DNA of 64,000 nucleotides from Clostridium sp. D43t1_170807_H7 (lineage in GTDB: Bacteria > Bacillota > Clostridia > Clostridiales > Clostridiaceae): NCBI RefSeq assembly GCF_015555905.1, contig NZ_JADNLK010000007.1, positions 1-64,000 on the forward strand, in the 5' to 3' direction. A model generated the notes under the pieces. It made no database searches. It was not told where the DNA came from and saw nothing but the letters and a program-made list of their open reading frames with translations. Each line of letters opens with the position of its first letter. Within the stretch, counting starts at the first letter, position 1. This document shows positions 7,979-16,574 of this stretch, in pieces. The position numbers were made by a program, and so were the translations under genes.

Positions 7979-10900
7979 TTGGACGTAACACAGTTAAATA
8001 CTTTAATAATAAAAAAGGATATAAATAACCGTCTACACAGAGGGATGAGGTGTTATAAGGAAGCATTAGTATTAGATGTTAAGTCTATGGCGGATAGAGA
8101 ATATGGCTCTTTAGATATTTATGGCAAAGTAATGTCAGAAAGTGATATTAGTGTTTATAATACAAACCTATCTTTTGACATAAAAAAAGGTGATTTAATT
8201 TATACAGAATGTAATTGTAGTGACTTTGAAAATAACTGTGATTTTAACTCTACATACATATGTAAGCATATTGGTGCTACATTTTATAAATTTGCAGAAG
8301 CTGTAGAAGAAAAGAAGAAATTAAAAAATGATTGTTGTAAAAACATAGCTGAGAATGAAGAGATAGATTATTCTGAAGTTATTTTAAAAGAAATAGATAA
8401 AATTATTAGACATAAAAAGGAGAAAGTTAATTTAAAAATAAATATTAGTAAAAAAAGTCTGAGTAAAAGTAATTTTTATTATGAATTAGATTTAAGGATA
8501 GGAACAAAGAGATACTATGTTGTAAAGAATATAGTAGATTTAATAAATGCTAGAAAAAATAATAAAATATTGTCTTATGGAAAAGAATTTAAATATGATC
8601 CTACAATACATTATTTTTCAGATGATGATGAGAGAGTTCTAAATTTTATCGAAGAGTATGTATCTCTAAATGAACCATTTGAAAAGGAGTATTCGATACA
8701 AAGAATTACTAATAATGTTTTTGGAAGTAATAAAACATTATTTATTCCGCAGAGTGCATTAAGAAGATTTTTAAATAATATTAAAAATGAAAGTATTTCA
8801 TTAACTGATGATGATGATGTAATTGAAGGTGTTGATATATTAAGAGAAGATTTACCTATAAAATTTAATATAAAAGAAGAAGATAATGAAATAAAGCTAT
8901 CATCTACTAAGGAGTTACCAAAACCTATGACTTATAAAGGTGATGTTTATTTATATAATAGTAAATTATATCTTCCTACTTTTAAACAAATAAAATATTA
9001 TAAGTCAATAAATGATATTTTAAGTAAGGAAAGTAGTATTTCATTTAAAAATAAGAATAAACAAAAGGTAATAAACAAGGTAATACCATTATTAGAACTT
9101 ATAAGTGATGATATATATATTGATGAAGATTTAAATAGAAATATAATTAGAGAAGATTTAAAATTAGAAGTTTATTTTGATAGGGAAAGAAATAAAACTT
9201 GGGCAGAGGTTAAGGCGAGTTATGGAGATATAAGCTTTAATATGTTAAAAGGTCCTAAAGATGATGAATATGTAATTAGAAATATAAATGAAGAAGAGAA
9301 AATTGAAAATGTGCTAAATAATCTATCATTTTATAGAAATAATGATAAGTTTATTTTTAATGGTAATGATGAAAAACTTTTTGAGTTGCTTTCTGAAGAT
9401 TTAACGGACTTAAAAGAAAAAGCTACTATATTTTATTCAGATAGATTTAAGGAAAGAAGAATTTATGGAGCTACATCTATTAATGCAGCAATTTCAGAAG
9501 GTAGTGGAAATTATTTAGATTTTACTTTTAATATTGAAAATGTAAATGAAGATGAATATAAGAAGATAATTGAAGCCTTTAAAGAGAATAGAAAATTCTT
9601 TAAATTAAAAGATGAGAGTTTTATTGATTTTAGAGATGAAGAGGTTAGGAATTTATTTAATCTTGTTGATAGTTTAAGTGATGATACTAATGTAAAATCT
9701 AATGAAATAAAAGTTCATAAGAGCAAATCTATATTTTTAAATGAGTGTTTAAAAGATAATAGTTTATTATTTATTGAAGGAAAAGATATTGTAAAACATA
9801 TTGCAAATAAGATAGAGAATTTAGAAGAAATAGATTATCAAGTTCCTAAAGAATTAAAAGCAACCTTAAGAGATTATCAATTAACTGGATTTAAGTGGTT
9901 TAAAACATTAAGCCATTATGAGTTTGGTGGTATATTAGCTGATGAGATGGGATTAGGAAAAACAATACAAACTATTGCATTTTTATTATCAGAAAAAAAT
10001 AAAAAAAGTATTATAGTTACTCCAACATCATTAATATACAATTGGAGAAGTGAATTTGAAAAATTTGCACCTACTATGAAAATAAAGGTTGTTCATGGAA
10101 ATAAAGAAGAGAGAGAATTTACTAAAGAGGAAATAAAAGATATAGATGTATTAATAACTACTTATGGAACATTGAGAAATGATTACAATCTATATGATGA
10201 TATAACTTTTGATTTTTGTATAATAGATGAAGGACAAAATATTAAAAATCCATTATCTCAAAGTAGTGAGGTAGTTAAAGAGTTAAAAGCAAAAGTAAAA
10301 TTTGCATTAACAGGTACGCCAATCGAAAATAATTTAATTGAGTTATGGTCGTTATTTGATTACATTTTACCAGGATACTTATATTCTAAGAGAAAGTTCC
10401 AAGATAAGTTTATAAAGGTTAATAAAGGTTCTGAAGAACTAAAAAAACTTATTAGACCATTTATATTAAGAAGATTAAAAAATTATGTAATGAGTGAGTT
10501 GCCAGAGAAGATTGAAAAGAGATTCTTAATTGAAATGACAAAAGAACAGAAGAAAGTATATAAGGCATATGTAGATGATGTTAAGGTAAAAATGAAAGAA
10601 AAAGACTTTACAACTGATAAAATAACTATTTTTTCTTATTTAACTAAATTAAGGCAGCTTACATTAGATCCATCTATACTAATAGAAGGATATACCGGAG
10701 GTAGTGGTAAAATAGATGTTGCTGTAGATCTTATACAAAACTTTATTAAAGAAAAGCATAAAATGCTTTTATTTTCACAATTTACATCTGTACTGGATAG
10801 TATAAAAAAAGTATTAGAAGCAGAGGGAATAGAGTATTTCTATTTAGATGGTTCAACTAAGGCATCTGAAAGAGTACAGTTAGTTAATGAATTTAATGAA

Positions 10901-11224
10901 TCAGATAAGATAAAAATATTCTTAATTTCATTAAAGGCTGGGGGAACAGGTCTTAACTTAACATCAGCTGATGTAGTAATTCATTTTGATCCATGGTGGA
11001 ATCCTGCAATTGAAGACCAAGCAACGGATAGAGCACATAGATTTGGTCAAAAAAATGTTGTGGAAGTAATTAAGCTTATTGCAAAAGGAAGTATAGAGGA
11101 AAAGATAATAAAACTTCAGGAAAGTAAGAAGGAAATAATAAATAAAATAATGAGTGGAAATTATACTAATGGTGGATTCTTAAGTTCACTAAGTGCTGAT
11201 GAAATCAAAGAACTCTTTAATTAA
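7979..11224 (+). CDS. SWIM zinc-finger SNF2-family helicase/translocase
   Basis: A protein of about 1081 residues of the bacterial SNF2 family. The N-terminal SWIM zinc finger shows C-N-C ... I-C-K-H near residues 71-97. A bacterial SNF2-associated region spans roughly 250-600. The SNF2 ATPase core follows: DEMGLGKT (motif I), DEGQ (motif II, the usual DEAH/DEGQ position), LTGTPIEN (III), then lobe 2 ending in DRAHRFGQ (VI). The start is TTG 7979, five bases after GAGGTGG; GTG 7970 overlaps that site. Such proteins remodel nucleoprotein or RNA polymerase complexes; the target is unknown. No defence genes or methylases are nearby, so it is probably a solitary housekeeping translocase. Confidence 0.9.
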   Translation: MDVTQLNTLIIKKDINNRLHRGMRCYKEALVLDVKSMADREYGSLDIYGKVMSESDISVYNTNLSFDIKKGDLIYTECNCSDFENNCDFNSTYICKHIGATFYKFAEAVEEKKKLKNDCCKNIAENEEIDYSEVILKEIDKIIRHKKEKVNLKINISKKSLSKSNFYYELDLRIGTKRYYVVKNIVDLINARKNNKILSYGKEFKYDPTIHYFSDDDERVLNFIEEYVSLNEPFEKEYSIQRITNNVFGSNKTLFIPQSALRRFLNNIKNESISLTDDDDVIEGVDILREDLPIKFNIKEEDNEIKLSSTKELPKPMTYKGDVYLYNSKLYLPTFKQIKYYKSINDILSKESSISFKNKNKQKVINKVIPLLELISDDIYIDEDLNRNIIREDLKLEVYFDRERNKTWAEVKASYGDISFNMLKGPKDDEYVIRNINEEEKIENVLNNLSFYRNNDKFIFNGNDEKLFELLSEDLTDLKEKATIFYSDRFKERRIYGATSINAAISEGSGNYLDFTFNIENVNEDEYKKIIEAFKENRKFFKLKDESFIDFRDEEVRNLFNLVDSLSDDTNVKSNEIKVHKSKSIFLNECLKDNSLLFIEGKDIVKHIANKIENLEEIDYQVPKELKATLRDYQLTGFKWFKTLSHYEFGGILADEMGLGKTIQTIAFLLSEKNKKSIIVTPTSLIYNWRSEFEKFAPTMKIKVVHGNKEEREFTKEEIKDIDVLITTYGTLRNDYNLYDDITFDFCIIDEGQNIKNPLSQSSEVVKELKAKVKFALTGTPIENNLIELWSLFDYILPGYLYSKRKFQDKFIKVNKGSEELKKLIRPFILRRLKNYVMSELPEKIEKRFLIEMTKEQKKVYKAYVDDVKVKMKEKDFTTDKITIFSYLTKLRQLTLDPSILIEGYTGGSGKIDVAVDLIQNFIKEKHKMLLFSQFTSVLDSIKKVLEAEGIEYFYLDGSTKASERVQLVNEFNESDKIKIFLISLKAGGTGLNLTSADVVIHFDPWWNPAIEDQATDRAHRFGQKNVVEVIKLIAKGSIEEKIIKLQESKKEIINKIMSGNYTNGGFLSSLSADEIKELFN

Positions 11225-11225
11225 A

Positions 11226-11260
11226 AATAGGATACACATCAAATGTGTATCCTATTTGTT
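11226..11260. terminator. Bidirectional terminator between SNF2 and glmS
   Basis: A 14-bp inverted repeat (11226-11239 with 11243-11256) with a CAA loop sits between the convergent stop codons. A- and T-rich flanks allow use from either side. Confidence 0.8.
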
Positions 11261-11262
11261 TA

Positions 11263-13086
11263 TTATTCAACTGTTACTGATTTTGCAAGATTTCTTGGTT
11301 TATCAACATCGCAACCTTTTTGTTTTGCAATATAGTAAGAAATTAATTGAAGAGGAACAACACTTACAAGTGGAGTTAATATATCAATAGTTTTTGGAAT
11401 ATAAACTATTGAATCAACAACTTCTTTTGAAGTAGTATCACCTTCATTTACAACTGCAAATATATTTCCACCTCTTGTAGAAACTTCTCTTACGTTACTA
11501 ATCATTTTGTCTTTTAAAGCTTCTTGAGTTAAAAGAGTAATTACAGCTGTATTCTTTTCTATTAAAGCAATAGGTCCATGCTTTAATTCTCCACCAGCAT
11601 AAGCATCACAATGGATATAAGATATCTCTTTAAGTTTTAAAGAACCTTCCATAGCTACTGCATAATCAAGACCTCTTCCTAAGAAGTACATATCTTTATG
11701 ATTATAGTGAGAAGAAGCAAATTTTTGAAGCTCATCCTTCATTCCTAAAGCTTTCTCAATTTTATTTGGTATTTCTAATAATTCACCTTTAATTTCTTCA
11801 ATTTCATCCTTTGACATAGTACCCTTTAATGAAGCAAAATATAATCCTAAAATATAAAATGCAGCTAATTGAGTAACATATGCTTTTGTTGAAGCAACTG
11901 CAATTTCAGGACCTGCTAAAGTATAAAATACATCATCAGCTTCTCTTGAAACAGAAGAACCAACAACGTTAGTAATAGCTAAAACTCTAGCACCTTGATT
12001 CTTAGCATCTCTAAGAACAGCTAAAGTATCAGCAGTTTCTCCAGATTGAGATACAACTATTAATAAAGTTTTATTTGTTATCATAGGATTTCTATATCTG
12101 AATTCAGATGCTATATCAATTTCAACTGGGATTTTAGCAAACTTTTCGATTACTGTTTTACCAACAACTCCAGCATGATAAGCAGTACCACAAGCTACTA
12201 CATAGATTTTATCAAAGTTTTCTAACTGTTCTTTAGTAAATGAAATATTATCTATTGTTATTTCTTTTCCTAATGCTATTTTACCAGATAGAGTATCTTT
12301 AACGGCTTTTGGTTGTTCATGAATTTCTTTTAACATGAAATCTTCAAATCCACCTTTTTCAGCTGCATCTATATTCCAAGTAACATGATAAATTTGTTTT
12401 TCTATTTTTTCACCTTCTTCATTTCTAAGTTCAACACCATTTTCAGTAAGAATTGCAAATTCTTTATCTTCTAAAAGATACACTTCTCTAGTATGGTTTA
12501 AAACTGCAGGAATGTCTGAAGCTATAAAACTTTCATCTTCTCCAAGACCAACAATAAGAGGGCTATCCTTTCTAACTGCAACTATTTTGTCAGGTTCATT
12601 TTTAGCAACAACTCCAATAGCAAAACTTCCTTCAAGTTTAGAAGTTGCTTTAACTACAGCTTCAAATAAATCTCCTTCATAATAATAATCAACTAAGTTT
12701 GGTATAACTTCAGTATCAGTTTCAGAGAAGAATGTATAACCTTTTGAAGTTAACCATTCTCTTAATTTCATATAGTTTTCTATAATACCATTGTGAACAA
12801 CACTAATAGTAGCATTTTCTGTAGTATGAGGATGTGAATTAACATCTGATGGTTCACCGTGAGTAGCCCATCTAGTATGACCAATTCCTATATGACCTTC
12901 AATAGGAGCTTCATTTAAGCTATTAGCTAAATTATTTAAACGACCTTTAAATTTTCTAACATTAATTCCATTATTAAGAATTGCAACTCCAGCAGAGTCG
13001 TAACCTCTATATTCTAATTTTGATAAACCTTCTACTAATAAAGTAGACGCTTGTCTTTTTCCAACATAACCAACTATTCCGCACAT
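11263..13086 (-). CDS. glmS: Glutamine-fructose-6-phosphate aminotransferase
   Basis: A 607-residue enzyme making glucosamine-6-phosphate from fructose-6-phosphate and glutamine, the first step to UDP-GlcNAc. The N-terminal glutaminase domain begins M-C-G-I-V-G-Y with the nucleophile Cys at residue 2, which fixes the start at 13086 (GGAAGGA upstream) rather than 13104. The TRWATHG segment and two SIS domains follow (SQSGETADT near residue 350), and the C-terminus is KPRNLAKSVTVE. Expression is probably controlled by the glmS ribozyme in its leader. Length is normal (600-609 in the family). Confidence 0.97.
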   Translation of the reverse strand: MCGIVGYVGKRQASTLLVEGLSKLEYRGYDSAGVAILNNGINVRKFKGRLNNLANSLNEAPIEGHIGIGHTRWATHGEPSDVNSHPHTTENATISVVHNGIIENYMKLREWLTSKGYTFFSETDTEVIPNLVDYYYEGDLFEAVVKATSKLEGSFAIGVVAKNEPDKIVAVRKDSPLIVGLGEDESFIASDIPAVLNHTREVYLLEDKEFAILTENGVELRNEEGEKIEKQIYHVTWNIDAAEKGGFEDFMLKEIHEQPKAVKDTLSGKIALGKEITIDNISFTKEQLENFDKIYVVACGTAYHAGVVGKTVIEKFAKIPVEIDIASEFRYRNPMITNKTLLIVVSQSGETADTLAVLRDAKNQGARVLAITNVVGSSVSREADDVFYTLAGPEIAVASTKAYVTQLAAFYILGLYFASLKGTMSKDEIEEIKGELLEIPNKIEKALGMKDELQKFASSHYNHKDMYFLGRGLDYAVAMEGSLKLKEISYIHCDAYAGGELKHGPIALIEKNTAVITLLTQEALKDKMISNVREVSTRGGNIFAVVNEGDTTSKEVVDSIVYIPKTIDILTPLVSVVPLQLISYYIAKQKGCDVDKPRNLAKSVTVE

Positions 13087-13204
13087 AATAAATCTTCCTT
13101 CCAATTTTAAAATTATTTTTTTATTTAATCTCTATTGTGACAAGATATTCTAGCATTAAAAAAGGTATACTAATACTAGGACATCAAAAAACACAATGAA
13201 GGTT

Positions 13205-13594
13205 TTAACACCAAACTAGGATTGTCCTATAAATCACTTTATAGTTTTACTAGTCGTTAACGGTAGTGCGATACCGTGGGGCACCCGCCGAAGAATTCGA
13301 TTCTCCCCATCCTCGTCAACTTAAGTGAGACCCCAAATCTTCGATTTGGTTGGTCGAACTTACTCCTACGTCTAGTAGGAGTTTCCTTTTTACCAATAAT
13401 CTTCGATTTGGTTGGTCGAACTTACTCCTACGTCTAGTAGGAGTTTCCTTTTTACCAATAATCTTCGATTTGGTTGGTCGAACTTACTCCTACGTCTAGT
13501 AGGAGTTTCCTTTTTACCAATAATCTTCGATTTGGTTGGTCGAACTTACTCCTACGTCTGGTAGGAGTTTTCCTTTTACTTAAGTTCTGGCGCT
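13205..13594 (-). ncRNA. glmS glucosamine-6-phosphate ribozyme/riboswitch with expanded P1
   Basis: On the minus strand, A-GCGCCAGAACTTAAG (from 13594) matches the 5' end of the glmS ribozyme; cleavage would fall between A at 13594 and G at 13593. The partner strand CTTAAGTTGACGAGG lies about 260 bases later. It is followed by the conserved core: an AATCGAA segment, CGGCGGGTGCCCC, a CGGT...ACCG stem, CGTTAACGACTAG, and the CTATAA...TTATAG hairpin (P4/P4.1) down to about 13212. GlcN6P binding should trigger self-cleavage and lower glmS mRNA. The variable P1 loop is hugely enlarged and filled by four 62-bp repeats. The 3' edge is approximate. A possible TATACT -10 box lies at 13651-13656 (minus), with no good -35. 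Confidence 0.9.
13336..13579. repeat. Four tandem 62-bp repeats inside the glmS ribozyme P1 loop
   Basis: Units begin at 13336, 13398, 13460 and 13522 (AATCTTCGATTT...), an exact 62-base period. The copies are nearly identical; the fourth differs slightly (TCTGG for TCTAG, TTTTCC for TTTCC) and runs into the ribozyme's 5' strand. Each unit holds a small hairpin (AAATC-TTC-GATTT) and a stronger one (ACTCCTAC-GTCTA-GTAGGAGT). The first 33 bases resemble the array at 57512, so this is a dispersed repeat family. Confidence 0.9.
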
Positions 13595-13599
13595 TTTAT

Positions 13600-13940
13600 G
13601 AAATTATTATCTGGCATTTTACTATAAGAATCACTTCCTTTACTAATTATTTAGTATACCACTACATTATTTTATCATAAAAATAAAATTTGTCTATATC
13701 TTAATGCAAAAAATGTAATTTAATACTTATATTGTAATATAAGATAATATTATTATATGCAAATATAAAATTAAAGTAGATAAAAATAATAAAAGTATGA
13801 AATTTGTATAGGTTATACCATATAAGAATTTTTTGAAAAAACAATATTTTTATGGATAAGGTGTAAATCAAATGTATAAATTCAATAATATCTGTCAAAA
13901 ATACATAAGAGAATTTTAAAATTATAGGAGGTAATGTGAA
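13600..13940. other. Intergenic region between the glmS leader and rplY
   Basis: About 340 bases of very AT-rich sequence between two divergent transcription units. It must hold the glmS promoter (candidate -10 TATACT at 13651-13656, minus) and the rplY promoter. No convincing -35/-10 pair was seen for rplY. No credible ORF. Confidence 0.5.
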
Positions 13941-14546
13941 GTGTCAAATTTAGAAATGAATAAAAGACTTATAGATGTTCCAAATAGTGCAAAAAAAGCA
14001 AGAAGAAATGGTAAGGTTCCAGGTGTATTATACGGTAAGAAAATTAATAACTTATTATTTGAAGTTGGAGAATTAGAATTATGCCATGAAATAGCTGTTA
14101 ATGGAGAACATGGTGTATTAGAATTTAATTTAGATGGAGAAACTCATAAGGGGTTAATAAAGGAAGTACAAAGAGACCCTGTTACTAATAAAATAATTCA
14201 CTTAGATTTAGAAGAATTAAAAGGAAAGAATAAGATAGTTTCATCAGTTCCTATTCACTATATAGGAGAAGAGTATCTAAATAAAAAGGGAATTGTATTG
14301 CAAAAGGAGAAGGATAGTGTAAAGGTAGAATGTTCAGTAGAAGCATTACCTAAATACATTGACTTTAATATTGGAACAGGAAATGTTGGATCAGTTTATA
14401 AATTTGGTGATTTAGAAGTTGCATCTGAAATATCTGTTTTAGATGATTTAAATTCTGTTATTGCTTCAGTAAGTTATGAACGTAAAACAGTTGAAGAAAA
14501 TAATGAATTAGCTCAAGAAGACGATGCAAAAGAAGTAGCACAATAA
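13941..14546 (+). CDS. rplY: 50S ribosomal protein L25/general stress protein Ctc
   Basis: A 201-residue L25 of the long CTC/TL5 type: an N-terminal L25 5S rRNA-binding domain (VPNSAKKARRNGKVPGVLYGKK and following) and a C-terminal TL5 beta domain (about 95-185), with an acidic tail. Translation starts at GTG 13941, nine bases after AGGAGG. In Bacillus ctc is a SigB stress gene; no SigB-type promoter was seen here. It has its own terminator and is divergent from glmS. Confidence 0.93.
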   Translation: MSNLEMNKRLIDVPNSAKKARRNGKVPGVLYGKKINNLLFEVGELELCHEIAVNGEHGVLEFNLDGETHKGLIKEVQRDPVTNKIIHLDLEELKGKNKIVSSVPIHYIGEEYLNKKGIVLQKEKDSVKVECSVEALPKYIDFNIGTGNVGSVYKFGDLEVASEISVLDDLNSVIASVSYERKTVEENNELAQEDDAKEVAQ

Positions 14547-14561
14547 TAAAAATAAACTAAA

Positions 14562-14605
14562 AATAATAGATATAGATAAATTTTCTTATATCTATTATTT
14601 TTTTA
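14562..14605 (+). terminator. Terminator after rplY
   Basis: AATAATAGATATA (14562-14574) pairs with TATATCTATTATT (14587-14599), followed by a T run. Confidence 0.8.
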
Positions 14606-14634
14606 TTTAAATTTTTTTTAGTTTGGTATATAAT
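14606..14634 (+). promoter_or_regulatory. Probable SigA promoter of the phosphohexomutase gene
   Basis: TTTAAA (14606-14611), a 17-base spacer and a perfect TATAAT (14629-14634), 42 bases before the start codon. The -35 is imperfect and abuts the rplY terminator T-run. Confidence 0.45.
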
Positions 14635-14675
14635 AACTAAAGTGTAGACTATTGAAAATGTTTAGGAGGGATAAT

Positions 14676-16403
14676 ATGGATTATAAAGAGAGATACAATG
14701 AGTGGTTAAACTCGAAGGTAATATCAGAAACAATAAAAGATGAATTAAGAAATATTAGTGATGAAAAGGAAATAGAAGATAGATTTTATAAGGAATTAGA
14801 TTTTGGTACTGGTGGACTAAGAGGAGTAATAGGTGCCGGAACTAACAGAATGAATGTATATACAGTTTCAAAAGCAACACAAGGGTTTGCGAACTATTTA
14901 AATAAATCTTTTGAATCACCAAAGGTAGCTATTGCCTATGATTCAAGAAATATGTCAAAGGAATTTGCAGAAGCTGCTGCATTAACTCTTTGTGCAAATA
15001 ATATAAAAGTATTTTTATTTGAAAGCTTAAGACCAACTCCAATGCTTTCATTTACAGCTAGACATTTAAATTGTCAAGGTGGAATAGTAATAACTGCATC
15101 ACATAATCCAAAGATATATAATGGATATAAAGTTTATGATGAATTTGGTGGTCAAGTTACAGACGAAAAGGCTGGAATTATTATAGGTGAAGTTAATAGT
15201 ATAGTAAACTATGAAGATATAAAAACTATTTCTGTAGAAGATGCTTTAAAAGATAACCTTTTAGAGTATATTGGAGAAGAAGTAGATAAAGCTTATATTG
15301 AAGAAGTTAAAGGGCTTACAATAAGAACTGAATTAGTAAAAGAAAATGCTAAAGATTTAAAAGTTATATATACTCCAATACATGGAAGTGGTAATATGCC
15401 AGTAAGAAGAGTATTAGCTGAATTAGGATATGAAAACGTAGAAGTAGTTAAAGAGCAAGAAATGCCAGATGGTAACTTCCCAACAGCTTCTTATCCAAAT
15501 CCAGAGAACCCACAAGTTTTTGAGTTAGCTCTTGATATGGCTAAAACAAGCAATCCAGATATTATTTTTGGGACAGACCCAGACTGTGATAGAATTGGTG
15601 TTGTAGTAAAAGAAAATAGTGGAGAGTATAAAGTTTTAACTGGTAACCAAACAGGTCTTTTATTAACAGATTATATATTATCAGCTCTTAAGGAAGAAGG
15701 AAAATTACCTTCAAATGGAGTTATAATTAAGACTATAGTAACAACAGAAGGTGCTAGAGCAATAGCTGATTACTATGGTGTTGAAATCATGGATGTATTA
15801 ACAGGATTTAAATACATTGGTGAAAAAATTAGACAATTCCAAGAAGCTGGAGATAAGAAATACTTATTCGGATTTGAAGAAAGTTATGGTTATTTAGCTG
15901 GTGAATTCGTTAGGGATAAGGATGCTGTAATAGCTTCAATGTTAATAGCTGAAATGACTCTTTACTACAAAGAACAAGGTAAGAGCCTTTATGAAGCATT
16001 AATCGAACTTTACAATAGAATTGGATTCTTCAAGGAAGATTTAATTTCAATTGAATTACAAGGAAAAGAAGGTCAAGAAAAGATAGGTAAGTGTTTAGAT
16101 TCTTTAAGAAGTACTGCATTAACAGAAGTTGATGGAGTTAAGGTTGTAACAAAACTTGACTATAAGTTAAGTAAAGAAGAAAACTTAACTAATAATACAG
16201 AAAGTGTTATTAACTTACCTAAGTCTAATGTATTAAAATATATATTAGAAGATGGTTCTTCATTTGTTGTTAGACCTTCAGGTACTGAGCCAAAAATGAA
16301 AATTTACTCAGCTGTTAAAGGTGAAAGCTTAGTAAATGCTGAAGAAAAGCTAGCAAGATTCAATGAAAAAGTTATGGAAATAATTAACGAAAAGTTAGCA
16401 TAA
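14676..16403 (+). CDS. pgcA: Phosphoglucomutase/phosphomannomutase (PgcA-like)
   Basis: A 575-residue alpha-D-phosphohexomutase interconverting glucose-6-phosphate and glucose-1-phosphate, or the mannose equivalents. The active-site Ser loop TASHNP is near residue 145, the metal loop GTDPDCDR near 300, the sugar-binding GFEESYG near 400, and the phosphate-binding RPSGTEPK near the C-terminus. Length fits Bacillus PgcA (about 580), not GlmM (about 450). ATG 14676 follows AGGAGGG; an in-frame ATG at 14658 has no site. It is the gene just before the surface-glycan operon, which it may supply with sugar phosphates. Confidence 0.9.
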   Translation: MDYKERYNEWLNSKVISETIKDELRNISDEKEIEDRFYKELDFGTGGLRGVIGAGTNRMNVYTVSKATQGFANYLNKSFESPKVAIAYDSRNMSKEFAEAAALTLCANNIKVFLFESLRPTPMLSFTARHLNCQGGIVITASHNPKIYNGYKVYDEFGGQVTDEKAGIIIGEVNSIVNYEDIKTISVEDALKDNLLEYIGEEVDKAYIEEVKGLTIRTELVKENAKDLKVIYTPIHGSGNMPVRRVLAELGYENVEVVKEQEMPDGNFPTASYPNPENPQVFELALDMAKTSNPDIIFGTDPDCDRIGVVVKENSGEYKVLTGNQTGLLLTDYILSALKEEGKLPSNGVIIKTIVTTEGARAIADYYGVEIMDVLTGFKYIGEKIRQFQEAGDKKYLFGFEESYGYLAGEFVRDKDAVIASMLIAEMTLYYKEQGKSLYEALIELYNRIGFFKEDLISIELQGKEGQEKIGKCLDSLRSTALTEVDGVKVVTKLDYKLSKEENLTNNTESVINLPKSNVLKYILEDGSSFVVRPSGTEPKMKIYSAVKGESLVNAEEKLARFNEKVMEIINEKLA

Positions 16404-16431
16404 TATAAGAAAAAGCTATCGGGAAACTGAT

Positions 16432-16489
16432 ATGCTCCCTTTATAGTAGACAGTTAAAATAATAAAAACTGTTACTATGAAGGGAGCAT
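16432..16489. repeat. Imperfect 23-bp inverted repeat, MITE-like or terminator
   Basis: The arm 16432-16455 (ATGCTCCCTTTATAGTAGAC type) pairs with 16467-16489, with one mismatch and one extra base, around a short A-rich loop. A T-rich tail follows, so it could end the mutase transcript. The length, the GC-rich outer ends and the CTCCCTT core also recall terminal inverted repeats of IS3-type elements, so it may be a tiny non-autonomous remnant. Confidence 0.6.
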
Positions 16490-16510
16490 TTTATTATTTT
16501 AGTATTTAAT

Positions 16511-16539
16511 TTGAAAGTTTCATGTTAATACTGTATTAT
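16511..16539 (+). promoter_or_regulatory. SigA promoter of the surface-polysaccharide operon
   Basis: TTGAAA (16511-16516), a 17-base spacer and TATTAT (16534-16539), 35 bases before the first gene. Confidence 0.6.
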
Positions 16540-16574
16540 GAATAATGAAATAATTTACTAAAGGAGTGTAACTT

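Noticed and set aside
7979-11224. SWIM-SNF2 helicase as part of a phage defence system
   Set aside because: SNF2 proteins occur in some defence systems, but no nuclease, methylase or other defence partner is adjacent, and solitary SWIM-SNF2 genes are common in clostridia.
13336-13579. Regular repeats that might be a CRISPR array
   Set aside because: The 62-base period has no unique spacers; whole units repeat with few changes, and the array lies inside the glmS ribozyme. No cas genes are present.
13474-13680. Plus-strand ORF over the glmS leader
   Set aside because: It is made of the repeat units and the ribozyme 5' strand, has no ribosome site, and opposes the real transcript.
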